From an uncultured Collinsella sp. (lineage in GTDB: Bacteria; Actinomycetota; Coriobacteriia; Coriobacteriales; Coriobacteriaceae), in NCBI GenBank assembly GCA_937969105.1, contig CALBUZ010000011.1:1-17923 (forward strand): a stretch of 17,923 nucleotides of DNA, in the 5' to 3' direction. Below the pieces are notes generated by a model. The model was not told the DNA's origin, made no database searches, and worked only from the letters and a program-made list of their open reading frames with translations. Positions 1-7,060 of the stretch are shown here, piece by piece. Numbering within the stretch: position 1 is the first letter of the stretch; the number at the start of each line of letters is the position of its first letter. Made by a program: the position numbers and the translations under genes.

Positions 1-1
1 G

Positions 2-61
2 TTCTACAGCCTCGACAATGCGGCGAGCTTGATTTCCGTCTGCCCCGCTTGGTGCTTCTAA
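2..61 (+). CDS. C-terminal end of an unidentified plus-strand protein (partial)
   Basis: The frame beginning at position 2 stays open for 19 codons and ends at a TAA at 59-61. The visible tail reads FYSLDNAASLISVCPAWCF. A strong plus-strand terminator begins 19 bp after the stop, which is the main reason to believe that a real gene ends here. The body of the gene lies outside the window, so no function can be given. It is the only plus-strand gene supported and converges on the minus-strand array. Confidence 0.4.
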   Translation, partial: FYSLDNAASLISVCPAWCF

Positions 62-79
62 TTCTGTGTGCACACACCG

Positions 80-114
80 AAAGCCCGCACAATCCTGCGC
101 GGGCTTTTCTTTTG
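80..114 (+). terminator. Rho-independent terminator of the left-edge plus-strand gene
   Basis: A perfect 9-bp stem (AAAGCCCGC at 80-88 with GCGGGCTTT at 99-107) encloses a 10-base loop and runs into a T-rich tract (TTTTCTTTT). The orientation fits termination of a plus-strand transcript, just after the TAA at 59-61. Confidence 0.8.
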
Positions 115-304
115 GCGACTACTCGAACGATTTGAGGTTCACGGCACAGGTAGTCGCTTTGAGGAAAAATAGGGTCATACAGCGGCTCTCAGAGCGTCTG
201 CCGCACTCCCCCGCCATTACCTCTGCTGCGCCCTCGTATAGAGTCCATCCTGCTCGGCGTTTCGCAGGAACAGCCCACTTGTCCACCGATCAAGTGAACT
301 ACTG

Positions 305-373
305 GATAAATACAGCGACACGCTTGTTCGTTACAGTCGCTATATCTGTGTAAATCGCCGCGATAAATACAGC
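305..373. repeat. 12-bp direct repeat pair (GATAAATACAGC)
   Basis: The sequence GATAAATACAGC occurs at 305-316 and again at 362-373, exactly the same, with start points 57 bp apart. It falls in the gene-free region. The role is unknown; it could be a pair of protein binding sites, a remnant of a repeated element, or chance. Confidence 0.4.
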
Positions 374-503
374 CTGTACTCGGCTGCATACCAGCTACGC
401 GTATGTAGATTCATGCCGCGTTAATAAATCGGCTCAAGCGTGTGCAAAACGCGCAAGTAGCCGCAAAAAGCGATTATCGCGCAGGTAGATTTTTGGCACC
501 CTG

Positions 504-525
504 TTGATTAATCAAAATTAATCAA
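504..525. repeat. AT-rich inverted repeat
   Basis: TTGATTAAT at 504-512 and ATTAATCAA at 517-525 form a perfect 9-bp inverted repeat with a 4-base loop. The left half is also part of a 12-bp palindrome (TTGATTAATCAA, 504-515). It stands out in high-GC DNA. It lies just beyond the tRNA-Pro terminator and could be a binding site for a dimeric protein, but no gene start lies next to it on either strand. Confidence 0.4.
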
Positions 526-530
526 TTGCT

Positions 531-566
531 TAAAACAAAAAAGGTCAGGCACTAGGTGCCTGACCT
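531..566 (-). terminator. Rho-independent terminator after tRNA-Pro
   Basis: On the minus strand a perfect 11-bp stem (542-552 with 556-566) with a 3-base loop is followed by six T residues, a G and four more T (complement of 531-541). It begins 10 bp past the tRNA 3' end, so it ends the tRNA transcript. Confidence 0.9.
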
Positions 567-575
567 GCAAACTTC

Positions 576-652
<77 letters not shown>

Positions 653-694
653 AAGCTTTTGTTTGTTGCTGTGCTCTCGCTCGCAACAGGGAGT

Positions 695-724
695 ATATTA
701 ACCCGAAACTTTGGCCTTGTGCAA
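695..724 (-). promoter_or_regulatory. Probable sigma-70-type promoter of tRNA-Pro
   Basis: On the minus strand TTGCAC (724-719, -35) is followed after 18 bases by TAATAT (700-695, -10). Transcription would start near 688, about 35 bases before the mature tRNA. The leader contains a 6-bp hairpin (664-669 with 683-688). The -35 box lies only 9 bp past the coaBC stop codon, so read-through from coaBC is also possible. Confidence 0.55.
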
Positions 725-732
725 GAACTTTT

Positions 733-1947
733 TTAATTATTTTTGAGCAAGTCCAAAATTGTATCTGCAAGCTGGGGTTTTGTTAGCACAGGAAGTTCCT
801 GCGTACCCGCTGTGCTTACGATCCAGGCCTTATTGGTATCAGATCCAAAGCCCGAATCGGCGCGCGAGACATCGTTGGCGATAATGGCATCGCAGCCCTT
901 GCGGGCCAATTTACGCTCAGCGTACTCCACGACGTTATCGGTCTCGGCTGCAAATCCGATTACATGGCGCTCGCCTTTCTGGCGCGAGAGCTCGGCCAAA
1001 ATATCAACGGTCTCGACCAGTTCGATGCGATCCAAGCGTTCGTTGGCCTTTTTGAGCTTATGGTCGGCGGGAGCGGCGGGTGTGTAGTCGGCGACAGCTG
1101 CCGCACAAATGGCCGCATCGGCCGTCTGAAAAGCGCTCAGTGCGGCCTGCAGCATCTCTGCGGCGGTTTGCACGCGTACGCACTCCACGCCGCAGGGAAC
1201 ACCGAGCGACGTCGGTCCCAGCACGAGCTTGACCGCAGCGCCGCGGCGTACGGCCTCCCCTGCCAGGGCGATGCCCATCTTTCCCGACGACCGGTTGCCG
1301 ATGAAGCGCACGGGGTCGATCGGCTCATGCGTGGGACCGGCAGTGATGACGATGTGCTTGCCTGCAAGGTCTTGTGGCACGGGGTTGAGTACCTCGCAGA
1401 TGGCTTTGACGATGTCCTCGGGCTCGCTCATGCGCCCCGTGTTCACGTCACCGCAGGCAAGGTAGCCACTACCGGGGCCGACCACGTGCACCCCGCGGTC
1501 GCGCAGCGTGACCATATTGGCCTGGGTCGCCGGCGCCTTCCACATGCCATTGTTCATGGCCGGCGCGATCACAATGGGTCGCGGCGTGGCGAGCAGCGTC
1601 GTGGAGATGAGGTCATCGGCAATGCCGTTGGCCATCTTGGCGATGATATTGGCCGTCGCAGGTGCTACGACCACCAGATCGGGCTCCTGGGCCAGCGAAA
1701 TGTGATGGATGGGGTCGGAGGGATCGTCGAACAGGCCCACGGCGACAGGTTCATGCGTGAGCGCGCGAAATGTAGTAGGCCCCACAAACTCCGTGGCATG
1801 CTCGCTCATGACGACCTTGACGCGTGCGCCGCGCTTTTGCAGCAGGCGCACGATATTGCACGACTTATAGGCGGCGATCCCGCCGGTAATACCCAGCAGG
1901 ATCGTTTTTCCCTCAAGTCGCATTGAATTGTTGGATGACGCCGCCAT
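733..1947 (-). CDS. coaBC: Bifunctional phosphopantothenoylcysteine decarboxylase / phosphopantothenate-cysteine ligase
   Basis: This cytosolic enzyme carries out two steps of coenzyme A synthesis: it joins 4'-phosphopantothenate to cysteine using CTP, then decarboxylates the product to 4'-phosphopantetheine using FMN. The 404-residue length is normal for the fusion. The N-terminal flavoprotein (CoaC) domain, about residues 11-185, has the catalytic His in HHISLA (81-86), the PAMN motif (129-132) and the active-site Cys165 in GYLACGD. The CoaB domain from about 195 has the GPTHEPIDPVRFIGNRSSG signature (204-222) and the KLKK motif (297-300). The start at 1947 is preferred over the later ATG at 1923 because AAGGAAG lies 8 bases upstream; that site lies partly in the end of the preceding gene, which stops 3 bp away. 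It is the last protein gene of the array. Confidence 0.97.
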   Translation of the reverse strand: MAASSNNSMRLEGKTILLGITGGIAAYKSCNIVRLLQKRGARVKVVMSEHATEFVGPTTFRALTHEPVAVGLFDDPSDPIHHISLAQEPDLVVVAPATANIIAKMANGIADDLISTTLLATPRPIVIAPAMNNGMWKAPATQANMVTLRDRGVHVVGPGSGYLACGDVNTGRMSEPEDIVKAICEVLNPVPQDLAGKHIVITAGPTHEPIDPVRFIGNRSSGKMGIALAGEAVRRGAAVKLVLGPTSLGVPCGVECVRVQTAAEMLQAALSAFQTADAAICAAAVADYTPAAPADHKLKKANERLDRIELVETVDILAELSRQKGERHVIGFAAETDNVVEYAERKLARKGCDAIIANDVSRADSGFGSDTNKAWIVSTAGTQELPVLTKPQLADTILDLLKNN

Positions 1948-1950
1948 CGT

Positions 1951-2670
1951 TTAGGCTTCCTTGCTGGGGAGCACGAGCAGGCGGTGACAGTACGGGCAGT
2001 GCGTAATCTCGCTACCGTCGTGGTTGAGGTCGCTCATGGACGACGCCTGCAGCGCGGTGTGGCAGACCGTGGGGATGTTGCCCTTGATGGTCTCGACGGC
2101 CAGGCCACGGAACTGCTTGAGCAGGCGCTCGTAGTCGGTGAGCACGTCGGTCGGCAGCGTGGCGGCAAGGGCGGTGCGCTCCTTGGTGGCGGCGTCAATC
2201 TGAGCCTGCAGGTCGGCGGCCTTGGCGCGGGCGGCCTTGGTATCGGCCTTCACGCCCTCCTCGAATTTTGCGATGATGGCCTGCGCGCGAGCCTCGCGGT
2301 CGAGCGCCTCCTTATGGGCGACAACGACATCCTTGCGGGTATGCTCGATCTTGTCCAGACGCTTTGCCAGGGTGGCAAGCTCATTCTCCAGGTCCTGCAC
2401 CTCACGGTAATCAGAGCCGTCGACGTGACGCTTCTTGGCAGCCTCGATGGCGTTGTTGGTCTGGATCTCGGTGGTGTTGAGGTCGTCGAGCTCAATGTCC
2501 AGATCCTTGCGCTGGGCGTAGAGCTTGGTCATCTCGGACTTGAGCTTCACATAGGTCTTGCGCTTGGAAGCGAGCTCCTTGAGCTCCGGCATATTGGCAA
2601 GTTCGCTCTTGTTGCGCGCGAGCTCCAAATCGATCTGTTGCAGCTTGAGTAGCGTAGCGCCGGCGCTCAT
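1951..2670 (-). CDS. Coiled-coil protein with C-terminal zinc ribbon (DUF164 / zf-RING_7 type)
   Basis: The 239-residue protein is largely a charged, heptad-like coiled coil (about residues 8-170), followed by a short zinc-ribbon-like tail with CHTAL (203-207) and CPYC (225-228). Members of this family are found in many bacteria beside Nif3-family genes; their exact role is not settled, and binding to nucleic acid or to a partner protein has been proposed. The start is ATG at 2670, with AAAGGAG 7 bases upstream; a frame running back to 2706 has no such site. The start overlaps the Nif3 stop by 4 bp (ATGA), implying translational coupling. Oddity: the first CxxC knuckle is incomplete, since the place of the first Cys is taken by Pro200, leaving Cys203, Cys225 and Cys228, with His204 as a possible fourth ligand. 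Confidence 0.85.
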   Translation of the reverse strand: MSAGATLLKLQQIDLELARNKSELANMPELKELASKRKTYVKLKSEMTKLYAQRKDLDIELDDLNTTEIQTNNAIEAAKKRHVDGSDYREVQDLENELATLAKRLDKIEHTRKDVVVAHKEALDREARAQAIIAKFEEGVKADTKAARAKAADLQAQIDAATKERTALAATLPTDVLTDYERLLKQFRGLAVETIKGNIPTVCHTALQASSMSDLNHDGSEITHCPYCHRLLVLPSKEA

Positions 2671-3476
2671 AAGTTCTCTCCTTTTGTCACAGTCCACCAT
2701 TGGCAAGGGTTCAGTATTTTAATCGTATGACGGGGGTCGACCCCGGCGTCAACTGCAGAGTTCATCAAGATATCCACGAACGGCTCCTCGGAGCGGTCGT
2801 GGCCGAGCAAGATCACCGGCAGCCCACGCAAGGTAAGGTCCTGCGCCACGTGGTAGCCGGCCTCTCCGGTCACAATAACATCTGCGCCCGCGGCGATGGC
2901 AAGCTCACCAAAATCGCCGAGGGAGCCACCCAGAATGGCGACGGTGCGGCACGGGTGCTCGGCTTCGCCCCATACGCGCGGGTCGCTGCCAAAGGCCGTG
3001 GCGGCATGGTTGGCGAGATCGCGCAGGTTGCAGGCGTCGTGGAGGGTCGCGAGTGCGCCCAGACCAGTGAGCTCAGGCTCGTCCACATGTTCCAGCGAGC
3101 TCATAGGCTCGGCGCCCAGCAGCTCACTCAGGCGAACGCGCGCTTCGTGCGAGCGGTCCAGGTTGGTGTGAAGCGAGATGATGCTCACGCCGCAACGAGC
3201 CGCCTCGTACAGCGCAGCGCTGCACTGGGGGCGCGCGGAATCGGCCGGACAAAAGGCCTCGGGCGCTTTGATATAGATGGGATGATGCGTCAGCAGCACG
3301 TTGGCGCCGGCCTCGAGAGCGCGGTGCACGTTGGCTTCGGTCGCGTCGAGTGCGCAGGCAACACCGCGGATCTTGGCAGCGGGATCACCCACAGATAGCC
3401 CAACATGATCCCAGCCCTCGGCGTCTGCCTTGGGATAGCGCGCCAGCAGCGCACGTTCAAGCTCGGAGACGATCAT
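2667..3476 (-). CDS. Nif3-like dinuclear metal-centre protein
   Basis: This 269-residue protein belongs to the Nif3/YbgI/YqfO family, which forms toroidal hexamers with a two-metal site. The family is often annotated as GTP cyclohydrolase 1 type 2, but its true substrate is generally unknown. Likely metal ligands are visible: His64-His65 in LTHHP, Asp107 in HTNLD, and His226 and Glu230 in GHDRSEE. WDHVGL (22-27) and GEAGYH (204-209) are further family signatures. It lacks the long central insert seen in the larger Bacillus-type members. Its ATG overlaps the stop of the cysteine desulfurase by 4 bp (3473-3476), and its own stop overlaps the zinc-ribbon gene by 4 bp, so the three appear translationally coupled. 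Confidence 0.9.
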   Translation of the reverse strand: MIVSELERALLARYPKADAEGWDHVGLSVGDPAAKIRGVACALDATEANVHRALEAGANVLLTHHPIYIKAPEAFCPADSARPQCSAALYEAARCGVSIISLHTNLDRSHEARVRLSELLGAEPMSSLEHVDEPELTGLGALATLHDACNLRDLANHAATAFGSDPRVWGEAEHPCRTVAILGGSLGDFGELAIAAGADVIVTGEAGYHVAQDLTLRGLPVILLGHDRSEEPFVDILMNSAVDAGVDPRHTIKILNPCQWWTVTKGENL

Positions 3477-4663
3477 GCGGCGCCTACAATCGAAAGCAGC
3501 GTCTGGGCAAAGTCGTCCAGGTCGGCGGGGTTCACGCGGTCATCAAACGAGATGCGCAGCGACCCCAATGCCTGCTCGCGGCCGATGCCCATGGCGCTCA
3601 AAACGTGGCTCGGGTCCATGTTGCCGCTCGAGCAAGCCGATCCGGCCGAGACCTCAAAGCCGGCAGCGTCGAGCTTGATGATGAGCTCCTCGGAGTCCAT
3701 GCCGTCGACGTAGATCGAAACCATACCCGGCAGACGATCTGCCTGCGCGTAGTCGCCCATCGTGGCGTGAATGCGAGGATGAGCCGTAAGCGTGGTGTAG
3801 AGCTTATCGGACAGGGCCTGCAGCGTCGCGCGCTCCTGGGCCACGTGGGGCGCCAGCGTACGGGCGGCTGCGGCAAAAGCCAACTGCGTGCGCAGATCCT
3901 GCGTACCGGCGCGACGGCCGGCTTCCTGTCCACCGCCAAAGATGCGCGGACGCAGCGGTGTGCGGTTCTTAAGGTAGAGCGCGCCGGATGCCACAGGGCC
4001 GCCGATCTTGTGCGCGGCAACGGTCATGGCATCGATGCCTAGTTCGGTCACATCGAGCGGAATATGCAAGTAGCCCTGGATGGCATCGGTATGAAACAAG
4101 GCGCCGGCAGCATGTGCGGCGGCGGCCAGCTCGCGGATGGGCTGCACCACGCCGGTCTCGTTGTTGGCGACCATAATGCTCACGAGCGCCACGTCATCGT
4201 CGAGCAGCTCGACAAGCGTGGCAGGCTCAATGTAGCCCGCGCGGCAGGGCTGCACCAGGTCGACGGTAAAGCCGGCGGCACGCAGCAGCGGCAGGTTGTC
4301 CAGAATCGAATCGTGCTCGATGGCCGAAACGATTACACGATCGCGCTTGCGATCGCGCTTGCGATCGCGCTGACGAGCGCCCTCGGCAAGACCGAGCAGC
4401 GCCAGCTGGTTGGCCTCGGTGCCGCCATTGGTAAGGATGATCTCGGACGGGCGAACGCGTGCGCCAAAGCTACGGGCGATCTCGCGACGGGCGACTTCCA
4501 GGCGTGCGGCAGCTTTGCGGCCAAGCGAGTGCAACGAGTTGGGGTTGACGCCGGCAAGCTCGCTGTCGTCATATTCGCGTTGCGCAAGGAGCGCCTCGGC
4601 GCGCATGGGCGTCGAGGCGGCATAGTCAAGATTCACGGGTATGCGGTTTTGACCTGCGGTCAT
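3473..4663 (-). CDS. Cysteine desulfurase (NifS/IscS family, PLP-dependent)
   Basis: It takes sulfur from L-cysteine as an enzyme-bound persulfide, releasing alanine, and passes the sulfur on for Fe-S clusters or tRNA thiolation. The 396-residue protein has the PLP-binding Lys219 in AAHKIGGP, the cofactor-contacting IEHDS (115-119) and HTDAIQ (191-196), and the catalytic Cys344 in GSACSSG. The N-terminal motif NLDYAAST is typical. The start at 4663 has AGGAGG 11 bases upstream, inside the end of rpe. No thiI or mnmA gene, or scaffold gene, is adjacent, so NifS-like, IscS-like or tRNA-specific use cannot be decided. Oddity: residues 98-109 are a charged RDRK repeat encoded by three 12-bp units, in the loop before IEHDS. 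Confidence 0.93.
   Translation of the reverse strand: MTAGQNRIPVNLDYAASTPMRAEALLAQREYDDSELAGVNPNSLHSLGRKAAARLEVARREIARSFGARVRPSEIILTNGGTEANQLALLGLAEGARQRDRKRDRKRDRVIVSAIEHDSILDNLPLLRAAGFTVDLVQPCRAGYIEPATLVELLDDDVALVSIMVANNETGVVQPIRELAAAAHAAGALFHTDAIQGYLHIPLDVTELGIDAMTVAAHKIGGPVASGALYLKNRTPLRPRIFGGGQEAGRRAGTQDLRTQLAFAAAARTLAPHVAQERATLQALSDKLYTTLTAHPRIHATMGDYAQADRLPGMVSIYVDGMDSEELIIKLDAAGFEVSAGSACSSGNMDPSHVLSAMGIGREQALGSLRISFDDRVNPADLDDFAQTLLSIVGAA
4338..4373. repeat. Three in-frame copies of a 12-bp repeat inside the cysteine desulfurase gene
   Basis: The unit CGATCGCGCTTG occurs at 4338-4349 and 4350-4361, with a third copy at 4362-4373 that differs in its last two bases. Each unit encodes four residues (RDRK in the reading direction), so gain or loss of a unit would keep the frame. 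The second and third units, with the base before each, contain the palindrome GCGATCGC. Confidence 0.9.
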
Positions 4664-4669
4664 AAGGGT

Positions 4670-5341
4670 TTATGCCTCCTGTGCGGCCTCGTTGCCCAGC
4701 TTCTGCAGCAGCGCAACCTCGGCGGCGGGATCTTCGGACTTAAATACGGCAGAGCCGGCCACGAGCACGTTGGCACCGGCCTTGACGACCTCGGCGATGT
4801 TCTTGGAAGAGATACCGCCATCGACCTCGATCAGGGGCGACACGCCGTGGCGCTCACACATGGCCGTAAGCTCGTGAAGTTTGGCGATGGTACCAGGGAT
4901 AAAGCTCTGGCCTCCAAAGCCGGGGTTCACGCTCATCAGCAGCACCATATCCACGACGTCGATGATGCTCTCGAGTACGCACACGGGGGTGGCGGGGTTG
5001 AGCACCACGCCGGCCTTGACACCGCGCTGCTGCAGATGGGTGAGCGTGCGGTGCAGGTGCGTGGAGGCCTCGTAGTGCACGGTGATCATGTCGGCACCGG
5101 CGTCGGCGTACCAATCGATCGTCTCGTCGGGGTTCGATACCATCAGGTGCGCGTCGACCGGCACATCGGTGGAGCGCTTGACGGCCTTAAGGATGTCAAC
5201 GCCAAAGGTCAGGTTGCCGGTAAAGTGACCGTCCATGACGTCGAAGTGCACGTAGTCGGCACCGGCGATCTTGTCGAGCTCGCCCTTCAGGTTGGCCATA
5301 TCGGCCGAAAGGACGGATGGAGCGATTTTGATGGAACCCAT
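4670..5341 (-). CDS. rpe: Ribulose-phosphate 3-epimerase
   Basis: This enzyme interconverts D-ribulose 5-phosphate and D-xylulose 5-phosphate in the pentose phosphate pathway. The 223-residue length and TIM-barrel pattern fit the family. Metal and catalytic residues are visible: His32 and Asp34 in VHFDVMDG, His65 in DAHLM, and Asp174 in EVDGGI. The phosphate-binding SVNPGFGGQSF segment (137-147) is intact. Minor variation: HFTGNLTFG replaces the more usual HFVPNLTFG. The start at 5341 has AGAAAGG 8 bases upstream, within the 18-bp gap after gpsA. The next gene follows after 6 bp, so it is probably cotranscribed with the cysteine desulfurase. Confidence 0.97.
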   Translation of the reverse strand: MGSIKIAPSVLSADMANLKGELDKIAGADYVHFDVMDGHFTGNLTFGVDILKAVKRSTDVPVDAHLMVSNPDETIDWYADAGADMITVHYEASTHLHRTLTHLQQRGVKAGVVLNPATPVCVLESIIDVVDMVLLMSVNPGFGGQSFIPGTIAKLHELTAMCERHGVSPLIEVDGGISSKNIAEVVKAGANVLVAGSAVFKSEDPAAEVALLQKLGNEAAQEA

Positions 5342-5359
5342 GGTAGTAGCCTTTCTGTG

Positions 5360-6367
5360 CTAGTCGGCGAGTCCGTAGAACTCTTGAGAGGGGACGCGGT
5401 CGGTAAGGATCTCGAGCGCCCTATCCAAAGTAACACCGTTGTAGAGCGTTTGCTCCACGGCAAAGGTGAGCGGAATGTCTACGCCTAGTGAACGGGCGAG
5501 CTCGCTGACGCTGCGGGCCGCGACGGCACCCTCGACCACCATATGCGTGCGCGCCTGGTACTCGTCGAGCGACACGCCATGCGCGAACTCGTAGCCAAAG
5601 GTGCGGTTGCGCGAATGCTCCGAGGTGCAAGTGGCGATAAGGTCGCCCATGCCGGCAAGCCCCATGCACGTTATGGCCTGGCCGCCGCGGGCGTGCACCA
5701 GGCGGCTGATCTCGGCCAGGCCGCGCGTCATGATGAGGGCGAGCGTGTTATCGCCCGCACCCGAGCCGGCAGAGATGCCGCATACGATAGCGATGACGTT
5801 TTTCATGGCGCCGCATACCTCGACGCCGGTCATGTCCTGCGACAGGTAGATGCGGAAGGCCGTGGAAAGCAGCAGCTCCTTAAAGGTCTCCCCTATCTGC
5901 GGATCTTCGCTGGCGATGACGGCGGCAGAGAGCCCGCCGCGGCAGATCTCCTCGGCATGGTTGGGGCCCGAAAGCGCCGCCACGCGCGCCTCGTTGCCGA
6001 TCTCGCTGGCAATGACCTCGCTCATGAGCAGGCCGGACTCGGGCTCGATGCCCTTGGTGAGACACAGAACCGGCGTCTCGTCCGCGATGAACGGCGCCGC
6101 CTGGTGGCAGACGTCGCGCAGGTGCGTGGAGGGCACGGCAAAGATGATGGCCCCGGCGCCGTCGAGCGCCTGGGCCAAGTCCGTCGTGGCGACAACGTTT
6201 TCCGGCAGCTCGTAGTCCACCAGATAGCGGGGATTACGGTGCTCGCCGTTAATGCCGGCGGCCGTCTGCTCGCTATGGGCCCACATGGTCACGCGCTCGG
6301 CTCGCGCGGCGGCAAGGCCGGCGACGGCGGTTCCCCAGGAGCCGGAGCCAATCAGCGCAACATTCAT
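5360..6367 (-). CDS. gpsA: NAD(P)H-dependent glycerol-3-phosphate dehydrogenase
   Basis: It reduces dihydroxyacetone phosphate to sn-glycerol 3-phosphate, the backbone for phospholipids. The 335-residue protein has an N-terminal Rossmann fold with GSGSWG (7-12), LTKGIE with Lys105, and a C-terminal catalytic half with Lys189 in GAMKN, GMGDL (239-243) and SRNRTFG (252-258). The start at 6367 has AGGAG 6 bases upstream. It follows plsY by 9 bp. The pairing makes sense because PlsY uses the glycerol 3-phosphate that GpsA makes. Confidence 0.97.
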   Translation of the reverse strand: MNVALIGSGSWGTAVAGLAAARAERVTMWAHSEQTAAGINGEHRNPRYLVDYELPENVVATTDLAQALDGAGAIIFAVPSTHLRDVCHQAAPFIADETPVLCLTKGIEPESGLLMSEVIASEIGNEARVAALSGPNHAEEICRGGLSAAVIASEDPQIGETFKELLLSTAFRIYLSQDMTGVEVCGAMKNVIAIVCGISAGSGAGDNTLALIMTRGLAEISRLVHARGGQAITCMGLAGMGDLIATCTSEHSRNRTFGYEFAHGVSLDEYQARTHMVVEGAVAARSVSELARSLGVDIPLTFAVEQTLYNGVTLDRALEILTDRVPSQEFYGLAD

Positions 6368-6376
6368 GACTCTCTC

Positions 6377-7060
6377 CTACTTATCGTCGGGTTCGGTGAC
6401 GCGCTTGGTAAACGAGAGCTTGGACTCCTTACCGGTCATGAGCTTTTGGATATTCGAGCGATGGGCCCACACCACGGTGATGCCGATCAGCGCCATGCAA
6501 AACTTGAGGCCCAGGCTGCTGTACGGAAAGACCGCACAGGCGGCGATGGGAAGACCGATGGCGGCGGCAAGTGAACCCACCGACACGTACTTGGTGATGG
6601 CGACGGCCACGATAAACATGCCCAGCAGCGACAGGCCAATGGGCCAGTACCAAGCAAGAATCACGCCCAGGCCCACGGCGATACCCTTACCGCCGTGGAA
6701 GTTAAGGTAGGGAGAAAAGATGTGGCCCCACACCGCTGCCAGGCAGATGACGCCGAGCATCCAATCGCCGTCAGCACCGGGAGCCATGATGCTCACAGGG
6801 AAGCCATAACCCACGCTCGCGATGAGCGGACGCGCGATAAGGACGCAGATGGCGCCCTTCAGGCAGTCGAGCAACAGCGTGAGCGCGGCCACCTTGGGGC
6901 CGGCTACGCGCAGGGCGTTGGTGGTGCCGATGTTGCCGGAGCCCGCCTTGCGAATGTCCGTGTGGTTGAACACGCGGCCCAGGATCAGGCCAAACGGAAT
7001 CGCCCCGATAAAGAACGAGACCACGGCGCAGATGGCGGTCAGCAGAATCGGATTAAGCAT
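6377..7060 (-). CDS. plsY: Glycerol-3-phosphate acyltransferase (acyl-phosphate dependent)
   Basis: This integral membrane enzyme moves an acyl group from acyl phosphate to position 1 of glycerol 3-phosphate, giving lysophosphatidic acid. The 227-residue protein has several hydrophobic segments and the three family motifs: SGNIGTTNA (41-49), HGGKGIA (122-128) and the C-terminal AHRSNI (199-204). The frame stays open upstream to 7159, but ATG at 7060 is chosen because GAAGGAG lies 7 bases before it and the first membrane segment starts there. This start overlaps the der stop by 8 bp. The matching acyl-phosphate synthase PlsX is not in the window. Confidence 0.96.
   Translation of the reverse strand: MLNPILLTAICAVVSFFIGAIPFGLILGRVFNHTDIRKAGSGNIGTTNALRVAGPKVAALTLLLDCLKGAICVLIARPLIASVGYGFPVSIMAPGADGDWMLGVICLAAVWGHIFSPYLNFHGGKGIAVGLGVILAWYWPIGLSLLGMFIVAVAITKYVSVGSLAAAIGLPIAACAVFPYSSLGLKFCMALIGITVVWAHRSNIQKLMTGKESKLSFTKRVTEPDDK

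Larger units (their letters stand above)
115..530. other. Non-coding stretch between two converging terminators
   Basis: About 415 bp of DNA with lower GC than the rest of the window. Short open frames exist on both strands, but none has a plausible ribosome binding site, a recognisable product or good codon use. The stretch holds a 12-bp direct repeat (305-316 and 362-373) and an AT-rich inverted repeat (504-525). It lies beyond the 3' end of a tRNA-Pro gene, a common position for integrated DNA. I saw no duplicated tRNA end, integrase gene or other trace of a mobile element in the part visible. Confidence 0.5.

Noticed and set aside
66..353. A 95-codon plus-strand frame in the left intergenic region
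   Set aside because: It runs through the terminator at 80-114, lacks a ribosome binding site and has no recognisable product.
189..389. A 66-codon minus-strand frame in the left intergenic region
   Set aside because: It has no ribosome binding site, a Cys- and Arg-rich composition unlike the neighbouring genes, and lies after a strong terminator.
1..575. An attachment site of an integrated element at tRNA-Pro
   Set aside because: I found no second copy of the tRNA 3' end, no integrase and no phage gene in the visible part. The terminator directly after the tRNA looks native.
4338..4373. CRISPR-like short repeats
   Set aside because: The three 12-bp units are directly adjacent without spacers and lie in frame inside a conserved enzyme gene.
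4064..5488. A 474-codon plus-strand open frame across cysteine desulfurase, rpe and part of gpsA
   Set aside because: It is antisense to three clear genes, has no recognisable domain and a Gly/His/Val-biased composition typical of shadow frames in GC-rich DNA.
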